The notes under the pieces: model-generated | Told to the model about the DNA's origin: nothing | Seen by the model: only the letters and a program-made list of their open reading frames with translations | Database searches by the model: none | In this document: piece after piece, positions 9,057-16,894 of the stretch | How positions within the stretch are numbered: the stretch's first letter is position 1 | Layout of the letters: the number at the start of each line of letters is the position of its first letter | Origin: Bacillus sp. ZZV12-4809 | GTDB taxonomy: Bacteria > Bacillota > Bacilli > Bacillales > Cytobacillaceae | Length of the DNA: 64,000 bases | NCBI RefSeq assembly: GCF_009849585.1 | Contig: NZ_VCRN01000009.1 | Coordinates: 115,542 to 179,541 of the forward strand | Direction: 5' to 3' | Translations under genes and position numbers: made by a program

Positions 9057-9093
9057 TGCACTCCCCCTCGTTTTTTCCTTCAACTAGTTAGAA

Positions 9094-9109
9094 TGCAAGT
9101 ACCGTGCCA
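9094..9109 (-). promoter_or_regulatory. Sigma-54 (SigL) -24/-12 promoter of the catabolic operon
   Basis: The minus strand reads TGGCACGGTACTTGCA, which is TGGCACG, four bases, TTGCA: a full match to the sigma-54 consensus. The -12 base falls near 9095, so transcription should begin near 9083, 27 bases before the ATG at 9056. The gene for an enhancer-binding activator lies immediately upstream. Confidence 0.93.
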
Positions 9110-9207
9110 AGTTGTGATTTTTCTATTTTTTTCATTTACACTCCCTGTTTATAAAGGATTTACAGGACAACTTCTATTTTGCTGTAAATATCACTAAGGT
9201 CCATTGT

Positions 9208-9220
9208 TCGCAATTTGCAA
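9208..9220. promoter_or_regulatory. Candidate enhancer site 1 for the sigma-54 activator
   Basis: TCGCAATTTGCAA differs by one base from the perfect palindrome at 9285-9297. It lies about 125-135 bp upstream of the predicted start, a normal distance for an enhancer-binding protein. Confidence 0.6.
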
Positions 9221-9284
9221 AAAAAACATAGAAGATCTGTCCAAAATATAAAAAAAAGACAAATCTGCTATGTTTCTAAACTAA

Positions 9285-9297
9285 TCGCAATTTGCGA
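9285..9297. promoter_or_regulatory. Candidate enhancer site 2 (perfect palindrome)
   Basis: TCGCAA-T-TTGCGA is a perfect 13-bp inverted repeat in the gap between the activator gene and its target operon, 77 bp from site 1. Confidence 0.65.
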
Positions 9298-9298
9298 A

Positions 9299-11083
9299 CT
9301 ATAATTGCATTTTGCGATTAATCTCGTATTTATTAATTTTCCTGTAAAGCGTTGCTACATTTATACCTAATTCATCTGCTGCTTGTTTTTTTCCATTTAG
9401 AGTATCACCATATCTCTTTAATACATCCTTTATCATTCTTTCTTCCATTTCTGCTAGAGTAATATTTTCTTTATCATCGTTCAGGGGATTTTGATAACGG
9501 ATTCTTGGAGGCAGGTTTTCTACTCTAATCCAGTGGTCTGTTGCCATGTTTATGGCATATTCAACCGCATTTTGGAGTTCACGTATATTACCTGGCCAAT
9601 TATACGAACACAGCCTATTCTCCGCATCAGGAGTGAAACCTCTCACTTTTTTTCCAGTAATTTTGTCATAGTGCTGTACAAAATGCTGAAGCAGGACGGG
9701 AATATCACCCTCTCTTTCCCTCAGTGGCGGAATATGCAGCGGAATAACGCTTAACCTAAAAAATAAATCCTGCCTGAATTCCCCATCAGCTACCATCTTT
9801 TCTAAGTTTTTATGGGTTGCTGCAACCACTCTTATATCAATATCAATAGAAGTATTAGATCCAATTCGTTCAATTTTTCTTTCTTCCAGCACTCTCAACA
9901 GCTTCACTTGTAAATGCAATGGCATATCACCTATTTCATCCAGAAAAATGGTGCCTCCTTGTGCCATTTCAAATTTTCCAGGCTTTCCATTTTTCCTTGC
10001 ACCCGTAAAGGCACCCTCGCTATACCCAAACAATTCACTTTCCAGTAAATGTTCAGGAATGGCGGCACAATTTATGGCCCGAAATGGTTTATTAAATCTT
10101 TTGCTTTCTTGATGCAGTGCTCTCGCAAAAAGTTCCTTCCCCGTTCCACTCTCCCCCAGGAAAATGACTGTAGAATCGGTTGCCGCAACTTTTTTGGCTG
10201 CAGCCTTTGTTTGCAATATAGCATGGCTTTTCCCTACTATAATATCGAATGTAGAATCATCTACCTCTGATGTGATAGAATAGGCAAACTTTTGAACTTC
10301 AGCTAGATCTTTGAGCGTAATCGCACATCCAATAATTTGGCTGTTATGGATCAATGGATTAGCACTGATGATGACTTGAATCACTTTTCCATTTACAACA
10401 AGAGAACATTCCTTATCTGAGTATCCTTGTCCGGTAGAAAATACTTTTGTAATCGGCAGATTTTGAATAACTTCTGAAATATTTGAAGTTAATACACTCT
10501 GTTTTTTTATATTTAGTATTTTTTCTGCGGAACGGTTCATCTCTAATATAAATCCTTTTTGATCAACAGCAATGATGCCCTCGTACATGGATTGAATCGT
10601 CACTTGCAGCATTTGTGAGGTTGATAAATATTTCTTTAATAATGATGTTCCATTTATTTTGCTGCTGATTAAATCTGCCATTTTATCGAGATAATTTGAT
10701 AATATACGGTGCTTCTCTTTAAATTCATTTTTTTGTTTTTCAGAGAATGCCGTTAAACTGATAACCCCGACAATTTCGCCCTCATGTGTTAATGGATATG
10801 AAACATCTGATTTTTCAGGGCAATTTTGATGAAGAATACAGCTTTTACATACGTCATGGAAACCTGGCTCCAAATTGTAAACAGGCTGATTTGTTTTTAA
10901 GACTTCTTCGATGATGTGTCCCCGAACCGGCTCACCTACAACTGCATGCGTGCCCCCGCCTGTAGCCGTCACAACAACTTTATTTTTATCGTAAATAATC
11001 ACCTCTAAAGACAATACAGACTTAATGGCTTCTGCTACTAAGTTCACTTCTTCTTGAATTTCAAAAAGGATTGATTTACCCAT
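9299..11083 (-). CDS. Sigma-54-dependent transcriptional activator (GAF-like, PAS, AAA+, Fis HTH)
   Basis: 594 residues. The N-terminal part (about 1-140) is a GAF-like sensor with several cysteines (C-K-S-C-I-L-H-Q-N-C). A PAS domain follows at about 150-265, then an AAA+ domain with Walker A G-E-S-G-T-G-K-E, the sigma-54 contact loop G-A-F-T-G-A and Walker B I-F-L-D-E-I-G-D. A C-terminal Fis-type helix-turn-helix has K-K-Q-A-A-D-E-L-G-I-N-V-A-T-L-Y-R-K. This is the full layout of a bacterial enhancer-binding protein and all ATPase motifs look intact. AGGAGGATATAA precedes the ATG. The target is the operon next to it, which carries a consensus sigma-54 promoter. The inducer is unknown; the cysteine cluster could bind a metal or sense redox state (inference). 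Confidence 0.93.
   Translation of the reverse strand: MGKSILFEIQEEVNLVAEAIKSVLSLEVIIYDKNKVVVTATGGGTHAVVGEPVRGHIIEEVLKTNQPVYNLEPGFHDVCKSCILHQNCPEKSDVSYPLTHEGEIVGVISLTAFSEKQKNEFKEKHRILSNYLDKMADLISSKINGTSLLKKYLSTSQMLQVTIQSMYEGIIAVDQKGFILEMNRSAEKILNIKKQSVLTSNISEVIQNLPITKVFSTGQGYSDKECSLVVNGKVIQVIISANPLIHNSQIIGCAITLKDLAEVQKFAYSITSEVDDSTFDIIVGKSHAILQTKAAAKKVAATDSTVIFLGESGTGKELFARALHQESKRFNKPFRAINCAAIPEHLLESELFGYSEGAFTGARKNGKPGKFEMAQGGTIFLDEIGDMPLHLQVKLLRVLEERKIERIGSNTSIDIDIRVVAATHKNLEKMVADGEFRQDLFFRLSVIPLHIPPLREREGDIPVLLQHFVQHYDKITGKKVRGFTPDAENRLCSYNWPGNIRELQNAVEYAINMATDHWIRVENLPPRIRYQNPLNDDKENITLAEMEERMIKDVLKRYGDTLNGKKQAADELGINVATLYRKINKYEINRKMQL
9305..9317. promoter_or_regulatory. Candidate enhancer site 3, inside the 3' end of the activator gene
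   Basis: TTGCATTTTGCGA matches site 2 at 11 of 13 positions and starts exactly 20 bp from it, about two helical turns. It overlaps the last codons of the regulator. Confidence 0.5.
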
Positions 11084-11590
11084 TTATATCCTCCTAATAC
11101 ATTAGTTCCTCCTAATGAGCAGGAAAGTTTATCTGTCTCTCAGAATTGTTTCATGATATATATCATTCGATTCGAAAATTGAAAAACCTCTGGAAAATTC
11201 TGAATATTCATGGCGCTTGTGGGTTTTTATATAACTTTTTTACTAGGAAAAATTCGATATTTTAAGTTAATGATGTATAGCAGTTAGATTGATCCTGTTG
11301 GTCCAGATCCTGTTCAATATCCTTAAGCCAAAAAGAGATTGGCTCCGATGTCAATTTCGATTGTTTATTAACTCAATATTTTTCCAAGCAAAATAAGCAA
11401 CTTACTGTTTAAGTTGCTTAGAAACATACTATTTTAACGCTAGACTCCGGCTGGGTGCACAGTTTCCACAAGATCTTAGACTAATAACAGTTGTCCTGCT
11501 TCTCCCACTCCCCTTTATACCATTCAGAGAAATAGCTGCCAAATCCCATCCCATGATAAAATACTACTATACTATCTAGTAAAGGAATGA
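11084..11590. other. Gene-free stretch upstream of the activator
   Basis: About 500 bases without a convincing gene. It contains a small stem-loop (AAGCAACTT...AAGTTGCTT near 11395-11425) and, next to the activator gene, a repeated TTAGGAGGA. No clear promoter consensus for the activator could be fixed. Confidence 0.4.
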
Positions 11591-11596
11591 ATCCCT

Positions 11597-12691
11597 ATTA
11601 ATCTCCCTGATAAGGTAAAAAACCTGCCCGCAACTCCAGGCGTCTATCTGATGAAGGATTCCCAGGGTCAAACTCTGTATGTGGGGAAGGCGAAGAATCT
11701 TAAGAATCGTGTCCAGTCTTATTTCCGGAACTCTACCAATCATTCACCAAAGATAAAAAAGCTGGTCAAACATTTAAGGGATTTTGACTATATCCAGACA
11801 GATACCGAATTCGAGGCTTTTATGCTTGAATGCCAATTAATTAAAAGCATAAAGCCGCTCTATAATCGAATGATGAAGAGTCCGCAGTCATTCATTTATA
11901 TCTCGATTGGTCTTATCGGCAATCACCGTAAGATTGATATTGTCTTTGAACCCAATGAAAATGACGGCAAGGTTTATCTTGGCCCTTTTACAAGCCGAAG
12001 AAATGTGGAAAGTGCTATCCGGGCGTTAAAGGATTGCTTTAAGCTGAATTGCAGCAATCCTAATGGAACAAACTCAGCCTGCCTGAGTTATTCCTTAGGC
12101 TCATGCCTTGGCCGGTGTCTTGGAGGGCCTGCGGAACAAGAGTACAATGACATTTTGGACAGGTTTATAGGTTTTCTGAAGGGCACGGACATGAGTATCC
12201 TAGAGGACATGAATCAAATGATGCTGAATGCCTCTGAAAACTTTGAGTTTGAAGCGGCGTCCGCCTATCGGGATCATATACAGGCAGTAGGCTCCCTGAT
12301 AAATAAAGAAAAAGTGCTCGAATTCACGGAAGAAAACCATAATATCGCAGCGATTGAAAGATTATCAGATTCAACCTTTAAACTTTTCCTTATTAAAAGG
12401 ACAGATATTCTGTTCAGCAAGAGCTATGCAGTAGGAAATATCGAGGAGAAAATAAAAACGGACATTTTAGCTCATTTTAAAAATAATGAAGCACATGCCG
12501 CTGGAGAGATTAGCAGACATGAAATCGATGCAGCACATATTATTTACCGTTATTTACACAGCGGCAGCTGCTCTTATCTCATCATACCGGAAAACTGGCT
12601 GGTTTCTGAGAATCATGCAGCCCTGGATCAGGCATTAAATAATTTACTCAATGACCTTCAACACATAGAGCCCCCTATTCATCATGAATAA
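11597..12691 (+). CDS. UvrC-like GIY-YIG protein lacking the C-terminal nuclease; start codon anomalous
   Basis: Residues homologous to the UvrC N-terminus begin before the first ATG (11651): N-L-P-D-K-V-K-N-L-P-A-T-P-G-V-Y-L-M-K-D, then Y-V-G-K-A-K-N-L. A UVR-type motif (F-E-F-E-A-A-S-A-Y-R-D-H-I) is seen near residue 200. The length is about 346-364 residues, so the RNase-H-like endonuclease and HhH domains of full UvrC (about 590) are absent, as in Cho-like proteins. In the homologous frame the only upstream initiator candidate is ATT at 11597, ten bases after AAAGGA. An ATG at 11587 is one base out of frame, and removing one C from CCC at 11593-11595 would join it. Possible DNA-repair nuclease; an alternative is a start-damaged gene. 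Confidence 0.7.
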   Translation: MNLPDKVKNLPATPGVYLMKDSQGQTLYVGKAKNLKNRVQSYFRNSTNHSPKIKKLVKHLRDFDYIQTDTEFEAFMLECQLIKSIKPLYNRMMKSPQSFIYISIGLIGNHRKIDIVFEPNENDGKVYLGPFTSRRNVESAIRALKDCFKLNCSNPNGTNSACLSYSLGSCLGRCLGGPAEQEYNDILDRFIGFLKGTDMSILEDMNQMMLNASENFEFEAASAYRDHIQAVGSLINKEKVLEFTEENHNIAAIERLSDSTFKLFLIKRTDILFSKSYAVGNIEEKIKTDILAHFKNNEAHAAGEISRHEIDAAHIIYRYLHSGSCSYLIIPENWLVSENHAALDQALNNLLNDLQHIEPPIHHE

Positions 12692-12702
12692 GGGGCTTTT
12701 TA
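12669..12702 (+). terminator. Rho-independent terminator of the UvrC-like gene
   Basis: Stem AGCCCC...GGGGCT with inner TATTCA/TGAATA pairing, followed by a T run. It overlaps the stop codon region of the gene. Confidence 0.85.
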
Positions 12703-12741
12703 CAATCCGATCTAGCAGGCAAAGGAGACTAATCAAACTGA

Positions 12742-13800
12742 TCAGTTCACATACTCATTCGCAAATGCATCATCCACCCTGAAAAGAATGGTATGTCGAT
12801 GGATATCATTAAAATAATACGCAGGCTCTCCCTTATGTTCCGTTACATCAATTACCTCAGGTATATCAAAATTCCGCAGCTTTCCCCTGAGCCTTTCAAT
12901 CGATTTAGTGAAGGTGCTCTTTTTTACCTCCCCATCACTTCCCGTTCTTCCAAAGAAATCCCGCATGGTGATTCTTGTACATGGATTCTCCCTGCTGGAA
13001 GATAGCATAAAATGTCTGATCATATTCGCCTCGGTTGGGGTAACGATGGGATCCTGCCCATTAAATAAGAGTATGTTTTCCCGGTCATTAAAGTACAGAA
13101 CCAGCTCATCGGCTTCACAGTTCTCAAATATGTTTTCACACTCTTCCTTTGAGCAGGTTTCGGTTTTGTTTTTTGTGATTTTGTAGAAGGCATGGTTATG
13201 CAGGTAGGTCTCGTTGGCTGTTAATGCTTCAGCTAACGGGGACAGCTCTGCTTTCGGGAGCTGGTCCGGATACGGAAGTTTTCCCATCGTCTCATAGGCT
13301 TCGCTCGCAACATGCAGACCGCTGTTGGCCAAATACATATGGGCATGGAATTCCTGCTGCTGATTGAGGCTGCAGTTTGGGTCACCGATCAGGTGCTTGC
13401 TTAGGGCCTGCTGGAAATAACGGACAGCAGAACCGTACTTGCCATGCTTATAAGCGAGGCAGCCGAGACGGAAATACGCTATTGGCAGCTTTTGCTCCAC
13501 TCTAACCGCCTTTAAGAGTGATTCCACCGCATCCCCGTCATCCTTGAAGTGATTCATTTTTAAGTAGGAGCCATAGTTAATAAGAGTGGATACCAGCAGT
13601 CTCTTCGTTTGCTTAAGGGCGTCATCGTAGTAAGGGCCATTATTTTTGGCCAGATTGGTAAGCTTTTTAAACATTGTTTCATAGAGGATCACCAGCTGCA
13701 TGTAATAGCCGTAATCGCCTTTTTCGCCTTTTTCATGCATATCATGCTCCAGTTCTTCCAGCGCATCAAGGGTTAAGTCTTTTATCTTTAACGTTCTCAT
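12742..13800 (-). CDS. TPR-repeat protein with C-terminal winged-helix-like domain
   Basis: 352 residues. Helical tetratricopeptide repeats are visible at about 80-165 (A-Y-F-R-L-G-C-L-A-Y-K-H-G-K-Y-G-S-A-V-R-Y-F-x-x-A is a clear TPR unit). The C-terminal 120 residues contain T-P-T-E-A-N-M-I-R-H-F-M-L and S-T-F-T-K-S-I-E-R-L-R-G-K-L, resembling an OmpR-like winged helix with its conserved tail. This suggests a DNA-binding or scaffold regulator, possibly acting with a peptide or partner through the TPRs. No family member with a known function is recognised. It is monocistronic and convergent with the UvrC-like gene. Confidence 0.65.
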   Translation of the reverse strand: MRTLKIKDLTLDALEELEHDMHEKGEKGDYGYYMQLVILYETMFKKLTNLAKNNGPYYDDALKQTKRLLVSTLINYGSYLKMNHFKDDGDAVESLLKAVRVEQKLPIAYFRLGCLAYKHGKYGSAVRYFQQALSKHLIGDPNCSLNQQQEFHAHMYLANSGLHVASEAYETMGKLPYPDQLPKAELSPLAEALTANETYLHNHAFYKITKNKTETCSKEECENIFENCEADELVLYFNDRENILLFNGQDPIVTPTEANMIRHFMLSSSRENPCTRITMRDFFGRTGSDGEVKKSTFTKSIERLRGKLRNFDIPEVIDVTEHKGEPAYYFNDIHRHTILFRVDDAFANEYVN

Positions 13801-14007
13801 TTTTACACCCCAATCTATTCAAAACGTACCATTTAACACCTTTCACTATATAGAAATCAGCCGCCAGTTTCGCGCGAATATTGTCGAATGAATTGTGAAG
13901 ATTTTGTAACAGTTCTATGTCTTGCTTCTCCAAACTGACAAGATGAGCTCCTTGAAAAACGCGAACAAATGTTTTATAATTTAGTTCAATGAACGGAGGG
14001 ATACTTT

Positions 14008-14511
14008 ATGTACGTGACAGTCTCAGACTTTATTAAAGAGTGGAACAAAGAAGCACAGCTGACTCAAAACGTTTTAGAAGGTTTAACAGATGAATCCTTA
14101 AAACAGCAGGTTTACCCGGAAGGACGCACATTAAGAAGAATTGCGTGGCATTTAACAGCAAGTATTCCGGATTATTTAGCTCACTTCGGAGTAGAAGTGC
14201 CGAAGAAAGAAGATGAAGAAAATGTGCCCGCTTCGGCAAAAGAAATTGCGGATACATTCAAAAGGCTGAGTGAGGAAGCGGCTCAGGCTATCCAGCAGCA
14301 ATGGACAGAGGACACATTGAGCCAGACACAGAACGCATTTGGCAGAGAAGAAACCAATGCACAAATTTTAATGGGCTTAATTAAACACATTGTGCATCAT
14401 AGGGGGCAATTGACGATCCTTATCCGCCAGGCAGGGTTAAAGCCTTTTGGGGTTTATGGCCCGCCGAAAGAGGATTGGGTTCATTTAGGTGTGGACACTC
14501 CCCCTCTATAA
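14008..14511 (+). CDS. DinB-family metalloenzyme-fold protein
   Basis: 167 residues with the DinB/YfiT-like four-helix layout and the three metal-binding histidines expected: R-I-A-W-H-L-T near residue 49 and I-K-H-I-V-H-H-R-G-Q-L near 130-137. Bacillus DinB-family proteins resemble thiol-dependent S-transferases, and some are damage-inducible. GGAGGG precedes the ATG. Substrate unknown. Confidence 0.85.
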   Translation: MYVTVSDFIKEWNKEAQLTQNVLEGLTDESLKQQVYPEGRTLRRIAWHLTASIPDYLAHFGVEVPKKEDEENVPASAKEIADTFKRLSEEAAQAIQQQWTEDTLSQTQNAFGREETNAQILMGLIKHIVHHRGQLTILIRQAGLKPFGVYGPPKEDWVHLGVDTPPL

Positions 14512-14597
14512 AACGTTCAGCTTGTCGAGCGATTTTCTTAGCATAATGAATCTTCAGGATGTACATAGGAAGAAGTCTGCTTGAATAATCAGAACAC

Positions 14598-14626
14598 TTG
14601 ATGAATAGAATGTATTAGTATATTAT
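14598..14626 (+). promoter_or_regulatory. Sigma-A promoter of the antitoxin RNA
   Basis: TTGATG, 17-base spacer, TATTAT. Transcription should begin near 14633 and proceed toward the 3' end of the toxin gene. Confidence 0.7.
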
Positions 14627-14632
14627 TTAAAT

Positions 14633-14792
14633 AAGAACACAACATAAAAATAAAGACTCGGGTGCTGTCACACCCAAGTCTTCACCTTAGCTACTCCGCA
14701 GTATAAGTTTGCGGTGGCTGAGGTCGCGATAAGAAATGACTAGTTCCACGACCCGACGGCCAAATCAGGGTGGGCTAGTCGTTTTTATTTTT
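14633..14792 (+). ncRNA. Predicted antisense antitoxin RNA (SR4/RatA-like) of a type I toxin-antitoxin pair
   Basis: About 160 nt from the promoter at 14598-14626 to a stem (GACTAGTTC at 14738-14746 with GGGCTAGTC at 14772-14780, two G-U pairs) followed by GTTTTTATTTTT. It is complementary to the whole 3' untranslated region of the toxin messenger and to its stop codon. This is the 3'-3' overlap described for bsrG/SR4 and txpA/ratA of B. subtilis. No reading frame was found in it. Confidence 0.7.
14645..14682 (-). terminator. Terminator of the toxin messenger
   Basis: On the minus strand AAGACTTGGGTG pairs with CACCCGAGTCTT around a 6-base loop and is followed by TTATTTTTATG. It ends a toxin transcript of about 290 nt. 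Confidence 0.85.
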
Positions 14793-14876
14793 GCCTGATT
14801 GTGCTGCGACAATAATAGTGACGACTAGAGTAGCGAAAGCAATCATAACACTTAGATCATCATTCGTTACGTACAC
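14775..14876 (-). CDS. Type I toxin, 33-residue holin-like transmembrane peptide
   Basis: A GTG start at 14876 follows AAGGGGGTG at good spacing. The peptide is 33 residues: a short acidic N-terminus (Y-V-T-N-D-D), one membrane helix (V-M-I-A-F-A-T-L-V-V-T-I-I-V-A-A) and a basic tail (S-G-K-N-K-N-D). The pattern fits the putative holin-like toxins of Bacillaceae, which insert in the membrane. A promoter, a terminator and an antisense RNA gene surround it in the arrangement of known type I systems. It may be chromosomal in origin or a prophage remnant; no phage genes are nearby. Confidence 0.75.
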   Translation of the reverse strand: MYVTNDDLSVMIAFATLVVTIIVAAQSGKNKND

Positions 14877-14943
14877 GACAGCACCCCCTTCCTGACCTCG
14901 GGGGTAGCCACCGCTCCCATACCCTGCCTTGTAGCTATTCTAT

Positions 14944-14952
14944 ATTATACCA
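14944..14952 (-). promoter_or_regulatory. Extended -10 promoter of the toxin gene
   Basis: The minus strand reads TGGTATAAT (TG-N-TATAAT), with a weak -35 (TTAGAA/TAGAAC) about 17-18 bases upstream. The start is near 14937, giving a leader of about 60 nt that can fold over the GGAAGGGGGTG ribosome site. Confidence 0.7.
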
Positions 14953-15012
14953 TATTTGGAACTTATGTTCTAATAGTCCCAAATGACCAAAAATGTTATA
15001 TAAGGAAAAGAG

Positions 15013-15043
15013 AACCCGCTCGGAGATCGCCGAACGGGTTTTT
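15013..15043. terminator. Bidirectional terminator hairpin
   Basis: AACCCG...CGGGTT with inner CTCGG/CCGA pairing, T run on the plus strand and a pyrimidine run on the minus strand. It probably ends the DUF3231 gene transcript on the minus strand. Confidence 0.7.
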
Positions 15044-15107
15044 AGTTTGTAGATAAGGGGCTATCTATGCAGTTAGGATTATCAAGAGCTTCAAGCCCTC
15101 CGAACAT

Positions 15108-16070
15108 TTAACTATCAATTGACCTATTGGCTACCGGCGGCTCATTAAGCCAGTCTTTCCTCACCAATAACTTAAACCCTTGCTCTGAATAGCTTTCTAC
15201 CTGATGAATTAATTCCTTTAGTCTTTTCACGTGACTTTTTTTATAACTGGAAACCACAGCAGTTTGCAGATTGCCGATTCCGATTGGATTCAAGAACATA
15301 ATTAAGTTAGCCATTAGTTTATCTGAAAACGGTGATTTATTCACCTTATTAACGTGAGCTTCCAGTCCGGTGGTTGTCGGGACACCGTTTTCTCTATATA
15401 TTTCGGATAAAACATCGACATGATGATACGCCAAATTGGTTCCATCCTCAAAAAAACTCTTGGTGTCTCCATCCTTTGCAACATCCGAAAAAGCAGTACA
15501 TAATGCTAAGCCAACATTATTACATTGAACTGAACCAAACATACTTGCTAATTCTACAGCATTAAGCGGCCTCTGCTGGGTTGATGCCACTTTAAATAAC
15601 CTGCTTTCTCTGTCTTCAGCCTGTTGGTATGAAAAAGACTTGTTTTGCAGCAGGCCTTTTTGCTCCAGCAGATTTAAAATAGAAATGTCAATTTGCATTA
15701 ACCTATTGAGTATTTCTTTATAGAAATTCTTAACTTCTGGGACGATTAAGTCTGTATATTGAAAAGAAAGGACACCCATTCCATTACTGGTTATATGCTT
15801 AATTATTTCTATCATTAATTGATCAGAAAATATCTTTTCTGAGGGGCTATGTAAATCATTTTCACTAAAAAACGGTGTAGCATTTAATCCATTATCAGCC
15901 AGGAATTTTGAAGCCTCTTTTTCCTGAAATGTTGAAAGTGTTTTAATCTCATTTAAAACTTCCACCAAATCAGGATCTTCAGCCGTTTCAATCAGATTTC
16001 CCAAAAAAATATTGACCATATTTGAACTTGAATGTAAGTACCAAAGAAAACCTAATTCGGTTAAATTCAT
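15108..16070 (-). CDS. DUF3231-family protein with two tandem modules
   Basis: 320 residues made of two similar all-helical halves (about 1-155 and 170-320). Each contains an F-L-x-D/E-N/D-G-x-x-x-T pattern (F-L-A-D-N-G-L-N-A-T and Y-R-E-N-G-V-P-T-T) and a helix with F-S-D-Q/K-L-M. This is typical of DUF3231 proteins, common in spore formers and of unknown function; the fold is ferritin-like. The ATG has AGGGGC upstream. Monocistronic. Confidence 0.8.
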   Translation of the reverse strand: MNLTELGFLWYLHSSSNMVNIFLGNLIETAEDPDLVEVLNEIKTLSTFQEKEASKFLADNGLNATPFFSENDLHSPSEKIFSDQLMIEIIKHITSNGMGVLSFQYTDLIVPEVKNFYKEILNRLMQIDISILNLLEQKGLLQNKSFSYQQAEDRESRLFKVASTQQRPLNAVELASMFGSVQCNNVGLALCTAFSDVAKDGDTKSFFEDGTNLAYHHVDVLSEIYRENGVPTTTGLEAHVNKVNKSPFSDKLMANLIMFLNPIGIGNLQTAVVSSYKKSHVKRLKELIHQVESYSEQGFKLLVRKDWLNEPPVANRSIDS

Positions 16071-16179
16071 CTAAATGCCCCTTCACAAATTTTTTCTTTT
16101 CTTAGTTTGTAATTGAAACTGGTAATTATTCATGACCTTGCCTACTATTTAAGCCTTTTCAATATAATGGCACCCCTGT

Positions 16180-16644
16180 TTAAAAGGGTTCGATATTTTT
16201 TTTCCGTATTATCTTCATTAAAATAAGACCCACACTGACACCTGGTATTACACACAAAATGGGCAGCCAAATAGGCCCTAATAGTACTCCAAAAACCTTA
16301 AAGGTAGAGGAAAATATACACCCTACCGTAACAAAGTAAGCTGAAGACACAAACGGAAGAAAAGAATAACTGTTTTTCCCTCCTCCCGCATCTTTAAAGG
16401 AATCCCACATCGCAAAGAAATACAAACAAGGGTAAAACATCAGCCACAAATAATCGGTTTCTGTAATTGCCTTTTCAATATCTCCATGAAAACTTAAAAT
16501 AATGACCCCGTTGAAATTCGCCTGCACATTTATAAGGAACTCTAAAAATACTATAACCATTCCCTTGATTAATTTTCCATTTAGAAACTGTCCAAAACCG
16601 GGCAGTGCAATACTCCATAATAGCCTTTCTATAGATGTTGCCAT
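16180..16644 (-). CDS. Small polytopic membrane protein, function unknown
   Basis: 154 residues with four to five hydrophobic helices. The N-terminal A-L-P-G-F-G-Q-F-L-N-G-K-L-I-K-G resembles the TM2-like signature L-P-G-x-G-Q-x-Y-x-G seen in many small membrane proteins. A polar segment (D-S-F-K-D-A-G-G-G-K-N-S-Y) separates helices two and three. GGGGC lies upstream of the ATG. Nothing in the neighbourhood suggests a role. Confidence 0.7.
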   Translation of the reverse strand: MATSIERLLWSIALPGFGQFLNGKLIKGMVIVFLEFLINVQANFNGVIILSFHGDIEKAITETDYLWLMFYPCLYFFAMWDSFKDAGGGKNSYSFLPFVSSAYFVTVGCIFSSTFKVFGVLLGPIWLPILCVIPGVSVGLILMKIIRKKNIEPF

Positions 16645-16816
16645 TCTTTTCTAGCCCCTTACTTTGTCTCTTATATGTGTTCATATCTCTTCGATTAATC
16701 CCCTTTTAAAGGGCAGCAAACTGATTACCATCTGTCAATTTCCTGAAAATAACACTACGGACCACAACACTTCTTATTATGTAAGCACTCTTCACAAACT
16801 AAACTCCCATTTGAGA

Positions 16817-16841
16817 GAAAAAAAGCTGCCGTATTGGCAGC
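16817..16841 (-). terminator. Terminator of the MFS gene
   Basis: On the minus strand GCTGCC-AATAC-GGCAGC is followed directly by seven T, about 50 bases after the MFS stop codon. Confidence 0.85.
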
Positions 16842-16894
16842 ATGGTTTCAATCACTCTTGATTGAGTTTAGACGTCAGTAATAGATTCTTTATT

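Noticed and set aside
9057..9083. TTG start at 9083 for the first NicX-like gene.
   Set aside because: It coincides with the predicted sigma-54 transcription start, and the good ribosome site serves ATG 9056.
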